Positions 16,134 to 26,094 of a DNA stretch of 64,000 nucleotides are shown here, in pieces (the stretch's first letter is position 1; each line of letters begins with the position of its first letter). Below the pieces are notes generated by a model that was not told the origin of the DNA, searched no databases, and saw only the letters and a program-made list of their open reading frames with translations. The position numbers were made by a program, and so were the translations under genes. Origin of the DNA: Prochlorococcus sp. scB241_528N17 (lineage in GTDB: Bacteria > Cyanobacteriota > Cyanobacteriia > PCC-6307 > Cyanobiaceae); the NCBI GenBank assembly GCA_000634735.1, contig JFLG01000001.1, positions 225,714 through 289,713 on the forward strand, in the 5' to 3' direction.

Positions 16134-16781
16134 TTAGTTGATTGGCGAAATAGGGTAAAGAGGCAAAACTTTTCTCCAGGAATCTAAATTTGAATTAAAT
16201 AAATTTTTATTTGTTAAGTTTAATAGTTCTTTTAAATCTTCTTTATCATCATAATTAGCCTCAAAAGTAAGTTCTTTGCTCTTAATTTCTTTAACAACTT
16301 TTGGTAAAACTGTTTCTCGAATAACTAGATCAGAGGAGTTTTTTTCTTTATGAAAAATTTCATATTTACCTGCAATTAAACCCTTGCGTTTTAATTTTTT
16401 ATAAATCCAGAATGATTGTTTGTTTATAAAGATATTATTTATTGATGCAATTCTTTTTGCCATTATTTCAAATGAACTAAAACTGTCTAGAGGACAATTG
16501 ATTTGTTGTGAGATGGTTCTTGCTAAAACTACAATAAGTCGTGAAGCATTAAAATTTGCTGGCCCTATGCTGACAGATAACTTATTTATTTTTTTTAAAT
16601 TTTCTTTGGCAATGAATTTGTTAAGATCATAAATAAGGTTGTTGCAAAGGTCATTATCAAATTTTTTGATAAATAATTCATCAGATTCAAGGGTATTGTT
16701 TTTTCTATACCCAAAGCCAAAAGAATTGTCTGTGCTATGAATCACTAATGTAGCGTAATTTTGTTTGAGTTTATCTTTCAT
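16134..16781 (-). CDS. tsaB: TsaB-like protein (divergent YeaZ family)
   Basis: A 215-residue protein with the ASKHA-type N-terminal fold of TsaB, the non-catalytic partner of TsaD in making t6A37 in tRNAs that read ANN codons. Visible: first strand ATLVIHSTDNSFGFGY (10-25), the central SVSIGPANFNASRLIVVLAR (about 66-85; usual form GPGSFTGLR), then DSFSSFEIMA. The usual IDTS is replaced by IHST and GPGSFTG by GPANFNA, so the copy is divergent; the TsaB call rests on overall pattern. It is 9 bp downstream of ycf34 on the same strand and convergent with plsC. Confidence 0.7.
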   Translation of the reverse strand: MKDKLKQNYATLVIHSTDNSFGFGYRKNNTLESDELFIKKFDNDLCNNLIYDLNKFIAKENLKKINKLSVSIGPANFNASRLIVVLARTISQQINCPLDSFSSFEIMAKRIASINNIFINKQSFWIYKKLKRKGLIAGKYEIFHKEKNSSDLVIRETVLPKVVKEIKSKELTFEANYDDKEDLKELLNLTNKNLFNSNLDSWRKVLPLYPISPIN

Positions 16782-16790
16782 CTTTTACCT

Positions 16791-17042
16791 TTAAACAGGT
16801 AATTCCATTCCTGGATTACACCTAGACCATTTACCAAATTCATTTTCAAAACTTTCACAAGATTGAACATCCCAATCAGTTTTATAATCACCATTATTGT
16901 CTTTCACTATATTTACATGAATGAATGGTTTTTTTGCTTTAAAATCAGGTAGATCACAAATATGATCTACACCATGATTATTCTCAACATCATGATACGT
17001 AATACATCTATCAACCCATTTACAGTTGATGCAAATGCACAT
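16791..17042 (-). CDS. ycf34: Ycf34 family protein
   Basis: Starting at ATG 17042 gives 83 residues beginning MCICINCKWVDRCITYH, the Ycf34 hallmark: a cluster of cysteines (C2, C4, C7, C13) followed by CDLPDF-like and W-R-CNPGMELPV at the C-terminus. Ycf34 in cyanobacteria/plastids binds an iron-sulfur cluster and affects photosynthetic electron transport. The frame is open further upstream to 17165, but that would overlap the divergent cca gene and place non-conserved residues before the MCIC start, so I reject the longer form. Confidence 0.88.
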   Translation of the reverse strand: MCICINCKWVDRCITYHDVENNHGVDHICDLPDFKAKKPFIHVNIVKDNNGDYKTDWDVQSCESFENEFGKWSRCNPGMELPV

Positions 17043-17056
17043 AATTAATAAATAAA

Positions 17057-18274
17057 ATGAAAGGTAGTATTTACAAAGATCATACACTAGTAATTGATGA
17101 ATTAGAAAAAAGTAAAAAATTTCATAATTTGGATTTAATATTAGGTTTTTTACCTCAAGGATCATATTTGGTTGGTGGTTACATAAGAGATATTATTTTG
17201 GGAAGAGAGACTGAAAAGGTAGATGTTGATATTGTGGTACCTTTAAATGCAATTGAAATCGGGAAAAAGATTGCAGATAATATTGGATCAAAATTTATAA
17301 TTTTAGATGAAAAAAGAGAAGTAGTAAGAATTATTCTTAATCATATCTCAATTGATATTGCAAATCAGATTTCTCCCACAATCGAGGGCGATCTATGCAG
17401 TAGGGACTTTTCGATAAATTCAATTGCTTTTTTATTAGATAAGAAGCTTTTGTTTGATCCATTGAATGGTCTTAAAGATTTAGAGTTTGGTCTACTTAAA
17501 ACTTATTCAGAAAAAAACTTACTTAATGATCCATTAAGGATTTTAAGATGTTTTCGTTTTGTTTCAGAATTGAATTTTAAAATCGATCTAAAATTGGTTG
17601 ATTTTATAAAAAAAAATAAAGGGAAATTATATCTTGTTGCCAAAGAGAGGATTAATTATGAAATACAAAAAATAGTAAATGGGGAAAATGCACTTAAGGC
17701 GGTAATTTTGGTAAAAAAATTTAATATATTTGGATCTGATAATTTTTATAAAAATTCTTTTTTTTTGGATTTAGAAAAAATTAACTATCTAGAACTTAAT
17801 CAGGAAGAAAAAGAAAAATTTTTACCATCATTTTTTATTGCTCAAATTTTAGATGTTACATCTTTAGAGAAACTTAAATTTAGTAAAGCTGAAATTGCAA
17901 AAACTAAGTTATTAAGAAAATGGCACTTTTTATTGGAGAAAAAAAATATCGCTCAATTAACTGAATCAGATAGATTTGCTTTACATAAAGAATTAGAGAT
18001 GTATCTTCCAACTTTTATTTTCCATTTACCTCAAAACTTGCGATCAAATTGGCTTCTTAGATGGCGTGACAATGATGATAAATTATTTCATCCTTCAAAC
18101 TTACTTAATGGTTACTTAATCAAAAAAAATTTAAAAATAAAGGATGGGCCTATCTTAGGAGAGCTTTTACACTATCTTTCTGAGGAACTTGCTTATAAAA
18201 GATTGAATAATTTTGATGAAGCTATTTATAAAGCAAAGAGATGGATTGAACAAAATGCACCAAAATGTGATTAA
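17057..18274 (+). CDS. cca: tRNA nucleotidyltransferase / poly(A) polymerase family (CCA-adding)
   Basis: A 405-residue class II nucleotidyltransferase. The GG motif YLVGGYIRD (38-46) and the metal-binding DVD (56-58) are followed by RDFSINSIAF (about 116-125) and the RNA-binding NDPLRILRCFRF (about 151-162). It adds or repairs the 3' CCA of tRNAs; this is needed because the tRNA-Asn gene in this window does not encode CCA. It could be an A-adding enzyme if CC and A addition are split in this lineage. It is divergent from ycf34 with a 14-bp gap, so promoters overlap the genes. Confidence 0.9.
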   Translation: MKGSIYKDHTLVIDELEKSKKFHNLDLILGFLPQGSYLVGGYIRDIILGRETEKVDVDIVVPLNAIEIGKKIADNIGSKFIILDEKREVVRIILNHISIDIANQISPTIEGDLCSRDFSINSIAFLLDKKLLFDPLNGLKDLEFGLLKTYSEKNLLNDPLRILRCFRFVSELNFKIDLKLVDFIKKNKGKLYLVAKERINYEIQKIVNGENALKAVILVKKFNIFGSDNFYKNSFFLDLEKINYLELNQEEKEKFLPSFFIAQILDVTSLEKLKFSKAEIAKTKLLRKWHFLLEKKNIAQLTESDRFALHKELEMYLPTFIFHLPQNLRSNWLLRWRDNDDKLFHPSNLLNGYLIKKNLKIKDGPILGELLHYLSEELAYKRLNNFDEAIYKAKRWIEQNAPKCD

Positions 18275-18333
18275 ATACACATAGTTTAGTTTTGTTTAGA
18301 AGTTCAGACTTCAAAATCATTTTTAAAAATTTT

Positions 18334-18753
18334 ATGAGCATTCGCATTTACATTGGCAATTTACCACAAGGATTTAATCCAAAAGAATTTGATACACTCC
18401 TAAAGTCAGTTTCTGATTCGATTAGATTTAAAGCAGTTCTAGATAAGGAAACTAAGGAATGCAGGGGGTTTGGTTTCGCTACAACAAATAATGAAGATAA
18501 TGCTAATTTATTAATTCAAAAGTTAAATGGTTTTGAATTCAATGGTTCTAAATTAAGAGTAGAGCTATCAGAAAAGAAAGATTCTGCCTCAAACAAAAGA
18601 AATGGTGGAAAATTAAACAAAAATAAGAAAAGGAAAGACTTTAAGAAAATTGTTCATAGTGATGCACCTAACCTCGAGGCTCCTGATCCAAGATGGGCTG
18701 GAGAACTATCTAAATTGAAAGATTTGTTAGCTAATCAGAGGACGCCTGCCTAG
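18334..18753 (+). CDS. RNA-binding protein with one RRM domain
   Basis: From ATG 18334 the product is 139 residues: an RRM (about 1-80) with RNP2 IYIGNL (4-9) and RNP1 RGFGFATT (about 44-51), then a Lys/Asn-rich basic linker (86-112) and a C-terminal APDPRWAGELSKLKDLL segment. It differs from the short Gly-rich cyanobacterial Rbp cold-shock proteins by having a basic tail with a conserved-looking end. The frame opens earlier at a TTG (18292), but the 14 extra residues precede the RRM and do not resemble RRM proteins. It is 60 bp downstream of cca, so co-transcription and an RNA-related role are plausible; targets unknown. Confidence 0.85.
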   Translation: MSIRIYIGNLPQGFNPKEFDTLLKSVSDSIRFKAVLDKETKECRGFGFATTNNEDNANLLIQKLNGFEFNGSKLRVELSEKKDSASNKRNGGKLNKNKKRKDFKKIVHSDAPNLEAPDPRWAGELSKLKDLLANQRTPA

Positions 18754-19662
18754 TTACTTAATGCGAGAAATTAAAAACGATATTGGAATTTCAAGAGCTT
18801 TTACTGAATTTTTTACAAAAGCCCTATTATTAAAAACATCATAATCTAATCTTTCAATAGAATTTAATATTCCTCTATATAGACGCAAAGACGTCCATAC
18901 TGGCCATCTTGCGTCAGAAGATAACCACTTAATACCATCTTCAGACTTTTGGAACCATTCGCGTGCTCTTGTTAATTGAAAGTTCATCAGTGCTTTCCAC
19001 TGCTTGTTGATTTTTCCTTTTAAAAGTTCTTCTTCGGAATAATTAAATTTTTCAATATCTGCTTGCGGGAGATAAATTCTTCCTCTGTGTCTATCTTCTC
19101 CTACATCTCTCAATATATTGGTTAATTGATTTGCAATTCCTAGAGCTATAGCTGCTTCAGAGGGGTCAGGAATAGCACTCCATGGGGCTGATGTATAAGC
19201 ACTATCAATCCCCATCACATTTTGAGTCATTAAACCAACAGTTCCTGCCACTCTATAACAATAGAGTTTTAATTCATCAAAATCTTTGTATCTAAATTTG
19301 TTTAGATCCATTCTCTGGCCATCTATCATATCTAGATAGGGTTGAATACTTTGTGGATATTTTTCGATGGTATCTAATAAAACTGAGTCTAATTCAGATT
19401 TAATAATCCCTTTAAATACATTTTTAGTATTTTCTTCCCATTCATCTAGATTGTCTGAAAGCTCATGTTGTGATTTAGTTGAGGCTTCTACGCTATCCAT
19501 TATTTCATCTGTTCTTCTACACCATACGTAAATAGCCCAAATAGCTTTTCTCTTTTCCTGAGGTAATAGAAGAGTACCCAAGTAAAAGGTTTTAGCCCAT
19601 TGTTGAGTTTCTTTTCGGCATATCTCGTATGCTTGATCTAGTTGAGAAATTGAATTTTTCAA
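18754..19662 (-). CDS. crtB: Phytoene synthase
   Basis: A 302-residue prenyl synthase joining two geranylgeranyl-PP to phytoene, first step of carotenoid synthesis. The two Asp-rich diphosphate-binding motifs are DEIMD (52-56) and DVGED (about 191-195) within NILRDVGEDRHRGRIYLP; WCRRTDEIMD is typical of the family. It follows crtP by 34 bp on the same strand, forming the usual cyanobacterial crtP-crtB operon. Its 3' end abuts the RRM gene. Confidence 0.96.
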   Translation of the reverse strand: MKNSISQLDQAYEICRKETQQWAKTFYLGTLLLPQEKRKAIWAIYVWCRRTDEIMDSVEASTKSQHELSDNLDEWEENTKNVFKGIIKSELDSVLLDTIEKYPQSIQPYLDMIDGQRMDLNKFRYKDFDELKLYCYRVAGTVGLMTQNVMGIDSAYTSAPWSAIPDPSEAAIALGIANQLTNILRDVGEDRHRGRIYLPQADIEKFNYSEEELLKGKINKQWKALMNFQLTRAREWFQKSEDGIKWLSSDARWPVWTSLRLYRGILNSIERLDYDVFNNRAFVKNSVKALEIPISFLISRIK

Positions 19663-19696
19663 AAAGTTTTAGCTTAATTTAAGGATGTTGCAAATG

Positions 19697-21139
<1,443 letters not shown>

Positions 21140-21187
21140 TTAAAGTTAGAACATAATAGTTTTTTTCGTTGATTATTTTGTAAAATT

Positions 21188-21535
21188 ATGGAAAAAATGC
21201 TTTTAAAATCAACTACAAGACATGTAAGAATTTTTACTGCCGAAGTAGTTGATGAGGAATTACAGTTTCATCCCAACAAATTGACTCTTGATTTAGATCC
21301 CGATAACGAATTTATTTGGAACGAAGATTCTCTAAACAAAATAAATGAAAAATTTAATAATCTAATCAAAGAGAGAGCAGGAAGAGATTTAGATGATTAT
21401 GAACTTCGAAAAATAGGGTCAGAAATCGAAGGTTTAATAAAATTTTTGCTTCAAAATGGTCAGCTAAGTTACAACCCTGAATGTAGAGTAATGAATTATT
21501 CAATGGGTTTACCAAAAACAAATGAAGTGCTGTGA
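21188..21535 (+). CDS. ndhM: NAD(P)H-quinone oxidoreductase subunit M (NdhM)
   Basis: A 115-residue protein matching NdhM, a cyanobacteria/chloroplast-specific peripheral subunit of NDH-1: [11 protein letters not shown] (about 9-19), [13 protein letters not shown] (32-44), and [25 protein letters not shown] at the C-terminus in two conserved parts. NdhM lies in the hydrophilic arm. The start is ATG 21188. The stop overlaps the GTG start of the DUF3172 gene by 4 bp. Confidence 0.94.
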   Translation: MEKMLLKSTTRHVRIFTAEVVDEELQFHPNKLTLDLDPDNEFIWNEDSLNKINEKFNNLIKERAGRDLDDYELRKIGSEIEGLIKFLLQNGQLSYNPECRVMNYSMGLPKTNEVL

Positions 21536-22155
21536 ATAGATCATCATCAAACAGAAGGCCAAGGAGAGGCTCAAATAGAAATTATTACCCTCCAAATACA
21601 AGAGATATTGATTCGTATGGACAAAGAAATCCAAGATTACCTGATTCTTCTGAACAAAAAATCAACTTCAGTACAGGAACCATTGCTGTACTTGCTGGAG
21701 TACTAATTTTAGGAGTTGGTATTGGGAGTGCTATTACCAGCACAACTGATGGCGGACAGGGAAACATAGCTAGTCAACAACAATTAGATATGGCTGTTCC
21801 AGACCCTGAATTTTGTAGACAATGGGGAGCTAGTGCTTTTGTAATTGATGTTGAAATGTATACAACTCTGAATCCTTCTACGAGTTTTGTGACGCAACCA
21901 GCTCTTCAGCCAGGTTGTGTGATTAGAAGAGAGAATTGGACAGTTTTACAGAAACAGGGCGCAATTAGTAATGAAGATGTAAGAGAATGTAAACAAAGGA
22001 TGAATACTTTTGCTTACATTGGATCTATAAGAGATAAGCCAATAGTTAAGTGCGTTTATCAGACCGATGTAAACGAAAATAAATTTATAATAAAGGGCGA
22101 TGGACAAGCCGAAGATGGAGGCGTTGGTATTAATAAAGAAGCAATTCAGTTTTGA
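21532..22155 (+). CDS. DUF3172 family membrane-anchored protein
   Basis: A 207-residue protein starting with GTG 21532, 4 bp inside ndhM. It has an Arg/Asn/Pro-rich N-terminus (1-45), one hydrophobic segment (about 48-68, with [12 protein letters not shown]), then a conserved soluble domain with four or five cysteines ([40 protein letters not shown]). This resembles the cyanobacterial DUF3172 family of unknown function. The cysteines and likely lumenal or periplasmic placement suggest disulfides or cofactor binding; that is inference. Coupling to ndhM is notable but does not prove a role in NDH-1. Confidence 0.82.
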   Translation: MNRSSSNRRPRRGSNRNYYPPNTRDIDSYGQRNPRLPDSSEQKINFSTGTIAVLAGVLILGVGIGSAITSTTDGGQGNIASQQQLDMAVPDPEFCRQWGASAFVIDVEMYTTLNPSTSFVTQPALQPGCVIRRENWTVLQKQGAISNEDVRECKQRMNTFAYIGSIRDKPIVKCVYQTDVNENKFIIKGDGQAEDGGVGINKEAIQF

Positions 22156-22161
22156 TCAAAA

Positions 22162-23106
22162 TTATATATGCCTTAAAGGGCTTTCTAAACTAGCAAATTG
22201 CGGCAGAATATTTTTTTTAAATACTTCTGATGCCCTTGATGTATATCTTGAAGGATTGGTAATTAATTTAAGTTCTCTTTTAACCTCCAAGTCAGCAACA
22301 AATGCTTTGTGGATTGTTCTTGCAGATAATTCTCTTTCAATAGAAACAACAGGCAAAAAGGAAGCTCCTAATCCTGATTGAACTGCATTTTTGATTGCTT
22401 CAAGAGAGTTAAGTTCCATCTCAATTTTTAATCTTTGAATATCAAGCCCAGAGTCTTGAAGAAGTTTATCAACAACTTTTCTTGTTGTAGATTGAGAGTC
22501 TAACGTTACAAAATTTAATTTATATAAGTCTTCTTTTAGAAGCTCTTTTTTGGTCGAAAATGGGTGCTTAGAGGGTAAGACTAATGCCAATTCATCTGTG
22601 GCATAAGGAATTACTTGTAGCAAATTTTCTAAATCTCCAGGTAATTGTCCGCCAATAATAGCTAAGTCAATTTGTCCATTCGCGACACTCCAACCGGTTC
22701 TTCTCGTACTGTGAACTTGAAGCTGAACAGATACGTCAGGGTATTTTTGTCTAAATAGTCCTATCATTCTCGGCATTAAATAGGTCCCAGTTGTTTGGCT
22801 GGCTCCAATTACAAGAGTTCCTCCTTTTAAGCTATTTAAATCTTCAATAGCTTTGCAAGCTTCGTCGCATTGATTCAAAATTCGTTCACAATATTCAAGT
22901 AATAGTCTCCCTGCTTCAGTCAACAGAGCCTTCCTACCACCTCTGTCAAAAATTGTGATTTCAAGTTGTTTTTCTAAATTTTGTATTTGTAAACTTACGG
23001 CAGGTTGGGTTACATATAAGAGATCTGCAGCTTTTTTAAAACTTCCTTGAGCTGCGATAGCTTTTAATATTCTTAATTGGTCGAGTGTAAATGGTAATTC
23101 TGGCAT
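22162..23106 (-). CDS. rbcR: LysR-type transcriptional regulator RbcR
   Basis: A 314-residue LysR regulator: N-terminal helix-turn-helix (about 5-65, with [20 protein letters not shown] split by helices) and a C-terminal effector-binding domain (about 92-300). The sequence [20 protein letters not shown] at its start is typical of RbcR/CmpR/NdhR of cyanobacteria, which control RuBisCO and carbon uptake genes. Prochlorococcus genomes usually keep one RbcR. It is divergent from the Z-ISO-like gene, with a palindrome in the gap that may be its own operator, and close to ndhF/ndhD. Confidence 0.88.
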   Translation of the reverse strand: MPELPFTLDQLRILKAIAAQGSFKKAADLLYVTQPAVSLQIQNLEKQLEITIFDRGGRKALLTEAGRLLLEYCERILNQCDEACKAIEDLNSLKGGTLVIGASQTTGTYLMPRMIGLFRQKYPDVSVQLQVHSTRRTGWSVANGQIDLAIIGGQLPGDLENLLQVIPYATDELALVLPSKHPFSTKKELLKEDLYKLNFVTLDSQSTTRKVVDKLLQDSGLDIQRLKIEMELNSLEAIKNAVQSGLGASFLPVVSIERELSARTIHKAFVADLEVKRELKLITNPSRYTSRASEVFKKNILPQFASLESPLRHI

Positions 23107-23126
23107 CTATTATGCCTACAATTTCT

Positions 23127-23162
23127 TATAATTCTAATGCTTAGGAGCATTCTTGTTAAGAA
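23127..23162 (+). promoter_or_regulatory. TATAAT and palindrome between rbcR and the NnrU/Z-ISO gene
   Basis: The 83-bp divergent gap contains TATAAT (23127-23132) on the plus strand and a 13-bp inverted repeat TTCTT-GTT-AAGAA (23150-23162) followed by AATTATTTGAACAATT. Dyad symmetry suits a LysR-type operator, although it lacks a clean T-N11-A. The arrangement resembles the palindrome after tRNA-Asn at 3679. Confidence 0.4.
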
Positions 23163-23189
23163 CAAAAATTATTTGAACAATTTAAATAT

Positions 23190-23918
23190 ATGGAGACTCA
23201 TAAAACTTCGCTAATCATCTTAATTTTGATTTTGATTTTTGCGGTCATTCATAGTGGTGGAGCTGCTTTAAGAATCAAAGCAGAATCTATTATGGGTCCA
23301 AGATTATGGCGGTTATGTTTTGTTTTTTTAAGTTTGCCATCTGCAATTATCTTGATTAGTTATTTTTTAGCTCATAGATATGACGGAATCAGATTATGGA
23401 ATTTACAGGGCAATAATTTTGTTTTTATGGTCGTTTGGTTCTTAACTGCAATAAGTTTTTTATTTTTATATCCCGCTACTTACAATTTGCTAGAAATTCC
23501 TTCCGTTTTTAAACCTAAAGTACGTATCTATGGAACTGGGATAATGCGAATCACAAGACATCCACAAGCATTTGGTCAGATAATTTGGTGTTTCGCTCAT
23601 ACTTTATGGATTGGTACATCATTCACATTAGTAACTTCTATTGGCTTAGTTTTGCATCACCTTTTCGCAATCTGGCATGGCGACAAGAGATTAGCAAATA
23701 GATTTGGAGAAGAATTTGAAAATTTTAAAAAAAATACTTCCATAATCCCTTTCTTGGCGATACTTGAGGGGAGGCAAGAATTTAAGATTAAAGAATTTTT
23801 TAGGTTATCTCAAGTTGGCATATTAATTGCAATAGGCGTACTATGGTGGTCTCATCAATACATAAATATTGCTGTTAAAACATTTAATTCATCATTTTTG
23901 TCTGAATTTTTCAATTGA
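23190..23918 (+). CDS. NnrU family protein, likely 15-cis-zeta-carotene isomerase (Z-ISO)
   Basis: A 242-residue polytopic membrane protein with about six hydrophobic segments. The central RITRHPQAFGQIIWCFAH (about 126-143) and LHHLFAIWHGDKRL (about 156-169) are the conserved histidine-containing blocks of the NnrU/Z-ISO family; plant and cyanobacterial Z-ISO is a heme-b protein that isomerises 9,15,9'-tri-cis-zeta-carotene to the di-cis form. crtB and crtP, which make its substrate, lie 2-4 kb away. The family also contains NnrU of denitrifiers, but no denitrification genes are expected here. The function is inferred from family and context. Confidence 0.8.
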   Translation: METHKTSLIILILILIFAVIHSGGAALRIKAESIMGPRLWRLCFVFLSLPSAIILISYFLAHRYDGIRLWNLQGNNFVFMVVWFLTAISFLFLYPATYNLLEIPSVFKPKVRIYGTGIMRITRHPQAFGQIIWCFAHTLWIGTSFTLVTSIGLVLHHLFAIWHGDKRLANRFGEEFENFKKNTSIIPFLAILEGRQEFKIKEFFRLSQVGILIAIGVLWWSHQYINIAVKTFNSSFLSEFFN

Positions 23919-23951
23919 CAGTTTAAAATTAAAATATAAGTTCTTTAAAAA

Positions 23952-25973
23952 ATGCCACAAGCTTCAGAAATTGCCTGGTTAATTCCCGTTTTCCCACTTA
24001 TTGGAGCAGTGCTTTCTGGCTTAGGACTAATAAGCATTAACAAGAAAATTAATAATTCAAGAGAAATTGTTTCTGTAGGTCTGATTTCTTTCGTTGGGAT
24101 TTCTGCGGTAATTAGTTATAAAGCTTTACTTGAACAAGTTAATGGTTATCACTCAGTAGAAAAATTATTTGTATGGGCGAATGCAGGGGATTTCACAATT
24201 CCAATGGGATTTGTCCTTGATCCTTTGGGGAGTGTAATGCTTGCGTTAGTAACTACAATTACTTTGTTGGTAATGATTTACTCTCATGGTTACATGGCGC
24301 ATGACAAAGGTTATGTCAGATTTTTTACATATTTAGCATTATTTAGTAGTTCAATGATGGGATTAATAGTTAGTCCGAATTTATTAGAAATTTATGTTTT
24401 TTGGGAATTAGTTGGGATGTGTTCTTATTTATTAGTTGGTTTTTGGTATGACAGGGATGGCGCTGCACACGCTGCACAAAAAGCATTTGTTGTTAATAGA
24501 GTTGGAGATTTTGGTTTATTACTAGGAATTCTTGGCCTATTTTGGGCAACAAATAGTTTTGATTTTAATGAAATAGCTACTGGAATTTCTCAATCCATAT
24601 CTGACCAATCGATACCCATTTGGGCTGCTTTATTACTTTGTTTTTTAGTTTTTCTAGGGCCAATGGCTAAATCCGCTCAGTTTCCTCTTCATGTGTGGTT
24701 ACCTGACGCAATGGAAGGTCCTACACCAATTTCTGCACTTATCCATGCTGCAACAATGGTTGCAGCAGGAATATTTCTCGTAGCAAGACTTCAACCTTTG
24801 TATTCAATATTCCCCTCTATTCAGTTCATTATTGCTTTAGTTGGTACGATTACTTGTTTTTTAGGAGCCTCTATAGCTTTGACCCAAATGGATTTAAAAA
24901 AAGGTTTAGCATATAGCACAGTTTCTCAGCTTGGGTATATGATGCTCGCAATGGGTTGTGGAGCACCAGTTGCAGGAATTTTTCATTTAGTAACTCATGC
25001 TTGCTTTAAAGCAATGCTATTTTTGGGATCTGGTTCAGTAATACATGCCATGGAAGAAGTAGTTGGCCATCAGCCTGTATTAGCTCAAGATATGAGATTG
25101 ATGGGCGGTTTAAGAAAAAAAATGCCATATACATCAACAACATTTTTAATAGGTTGTGTAGCAATTAGTGGAATTCCCCCATTGGCAGGATTTTGGAGTA
25201 AAGACGAGATACTCGGAAATGCTTTTATATCATTTCCAGCTTTTTGGTTTGTAGGACTTCTAACAGCAGGTATGACTGCTTTTTATATGTTTAGGCTCTA
25301 TTTCTTGACATTTGAGGGAGATTTCAGAGGGGAGAATAAAGAATTGCAAAAACAGCTTCTAATAGCCTCCAAAACAAACCTAGATGATGAAAATGAAGAA
25401 GAGCATGAAGAACATGGCTCTATTCATGAGTCACCCTGGTCAATGACATTTCCATTAGTGTTTCTAGCTGTACCGTCTGTAATAATTGGTTTTATGGGAC
25501 TTCCATGGGATAGCAAAATTGCAAATTTACTAGATCCTGAAGAAGCAGAGACTGCTGCAAAAGCCTTCGAATTAAAAGAATTTTTGCCTTTAGCACTTGC
25601 TTCAATACTTATTGCATCAGCCGGAATCATTATTGCTTATCAGGCATATTTTGTGAAAAAAATTAATTTATCAGTTTTATTTGCCGAAAAGTTTCCTAGC
25701 ATCAACCGATTTTTATCCAATAAATGGTATCTAGATGATATTAACGAAAAACTTTTTGTTAAGGGTAGTAGAAAACTTGCTAAAGAAGTTTTAGAGGTTG
25801 ATTCTAAGGTTGTTGATGGTGTTGTAAACCTTACTGGACTTGTAACTTTGGGTAGTGGAGAAGGTTTAAAATATTTTGAGACTGGCAGGGCTCAATTTTA
25901 TGCGCTTATTGTTTTTGGAGGTGTAATTTTACTAGTTGCTATATTTGGTTTTCAATCTCCTCAAGTTTCTTAA
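23952..25973 (+). CDS. ndhF: NAD(P)H-quinone oxidoreductase chain 5 (NdhF)
   Basis: A 673-residue, mostly membrane-embedded NdhF/NuoL homologue, the distal proton-pumping subunit of NDH-1. Hallmarks: FWELVGMCSYLLVGFWYDR (about 152-170), the proton-channel lysine segment PMAKSAQFPLHVWLPDAMEGPTPISALIHAATMVAAG in two conserved parts (about 236-272), and the long lateral helix with C-terminal anchor. An acidic Glu/His-rich loop (about 485-495) is hydrophilic. It starts at ATG 23952. ndhD follows after 85 bp or more. This is the respiratory/cyclic NdhF1 rather than the CO2-uptake NdhF3/F4 type, judged from pairing with ndhD. Confidence 0.95.
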   Translation: MPQASEIAWLIPVFPLIGAVLSGLGLISINKKINNSREIVSVGLISFVGISAVISYKALLEQVNGYHSVEKLFVWANAGDFTIPMGFVLDPLGSVMLALVTTITLLVMIYSHGYMAHDKGYVRFFTYLALFSSSMMGLIVSPNLLEIYVFWELVGMCSYLLVGFWYDRDGAAHAAQKAFVVNRVGDFGLLLGILGLFWATNSFDFNEIATGISQSISDQSIPIWAALLLCFLVFLGPMAKSAQFPLHVWLPDAMEGPTPISALIHAATMVAAGIFLVARLQPLYSIFPSIQFIIALVGTITCFLGASIALTQMDLKKGLAYSTVSQLGYMMLAMGCGAPVAGIFHLVTHACFKAMLFLGSGSVIHAMEEVVGHQPVLAQDMRLMGGLRKKMPYTSTTFLIGCVAISGIPPLAGFWSKDEILGNAFISFPAFWFVGLLTAGMTAFYMFRLYFLTFEGDFRGENKELQKQLLIASKTNLDDENEEEHEEHGSIHESPWSMTFPLVFLAVPSVIIGFMGLPWDSKIANLLDPEEAETAAKAFELKEFLPLALASILIASAGIIIAYQAYFVKKINLSVLFAEKFPSINRFLSNKWYLDDINEKLFVKGSRKLAKEVLEVDSKVVDGVVNLTGLVTLGSGEGLKYFETGRAQFYALIVFGGVILLVAIFGFQSPQVS

Positions 25974-26094
25974 TTACAATTGTGTGTCTTCACTGTCCAT
26001 TGGGGTGAAAAAATGCAGAAAATTTCTAGACTTTATTTAAGATAAATTTCTTATTAAATTGAGTACTTATTTTTATACACATTTTGCAACACAA

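Noticed and set aside
17043..17165. Longer form of Ycf34 with a 41-residue N-terminal extension
   Set aside because: It would overlap the cca start, and the Ycf34 family begins at the Cys-rich MCICINC sequence.
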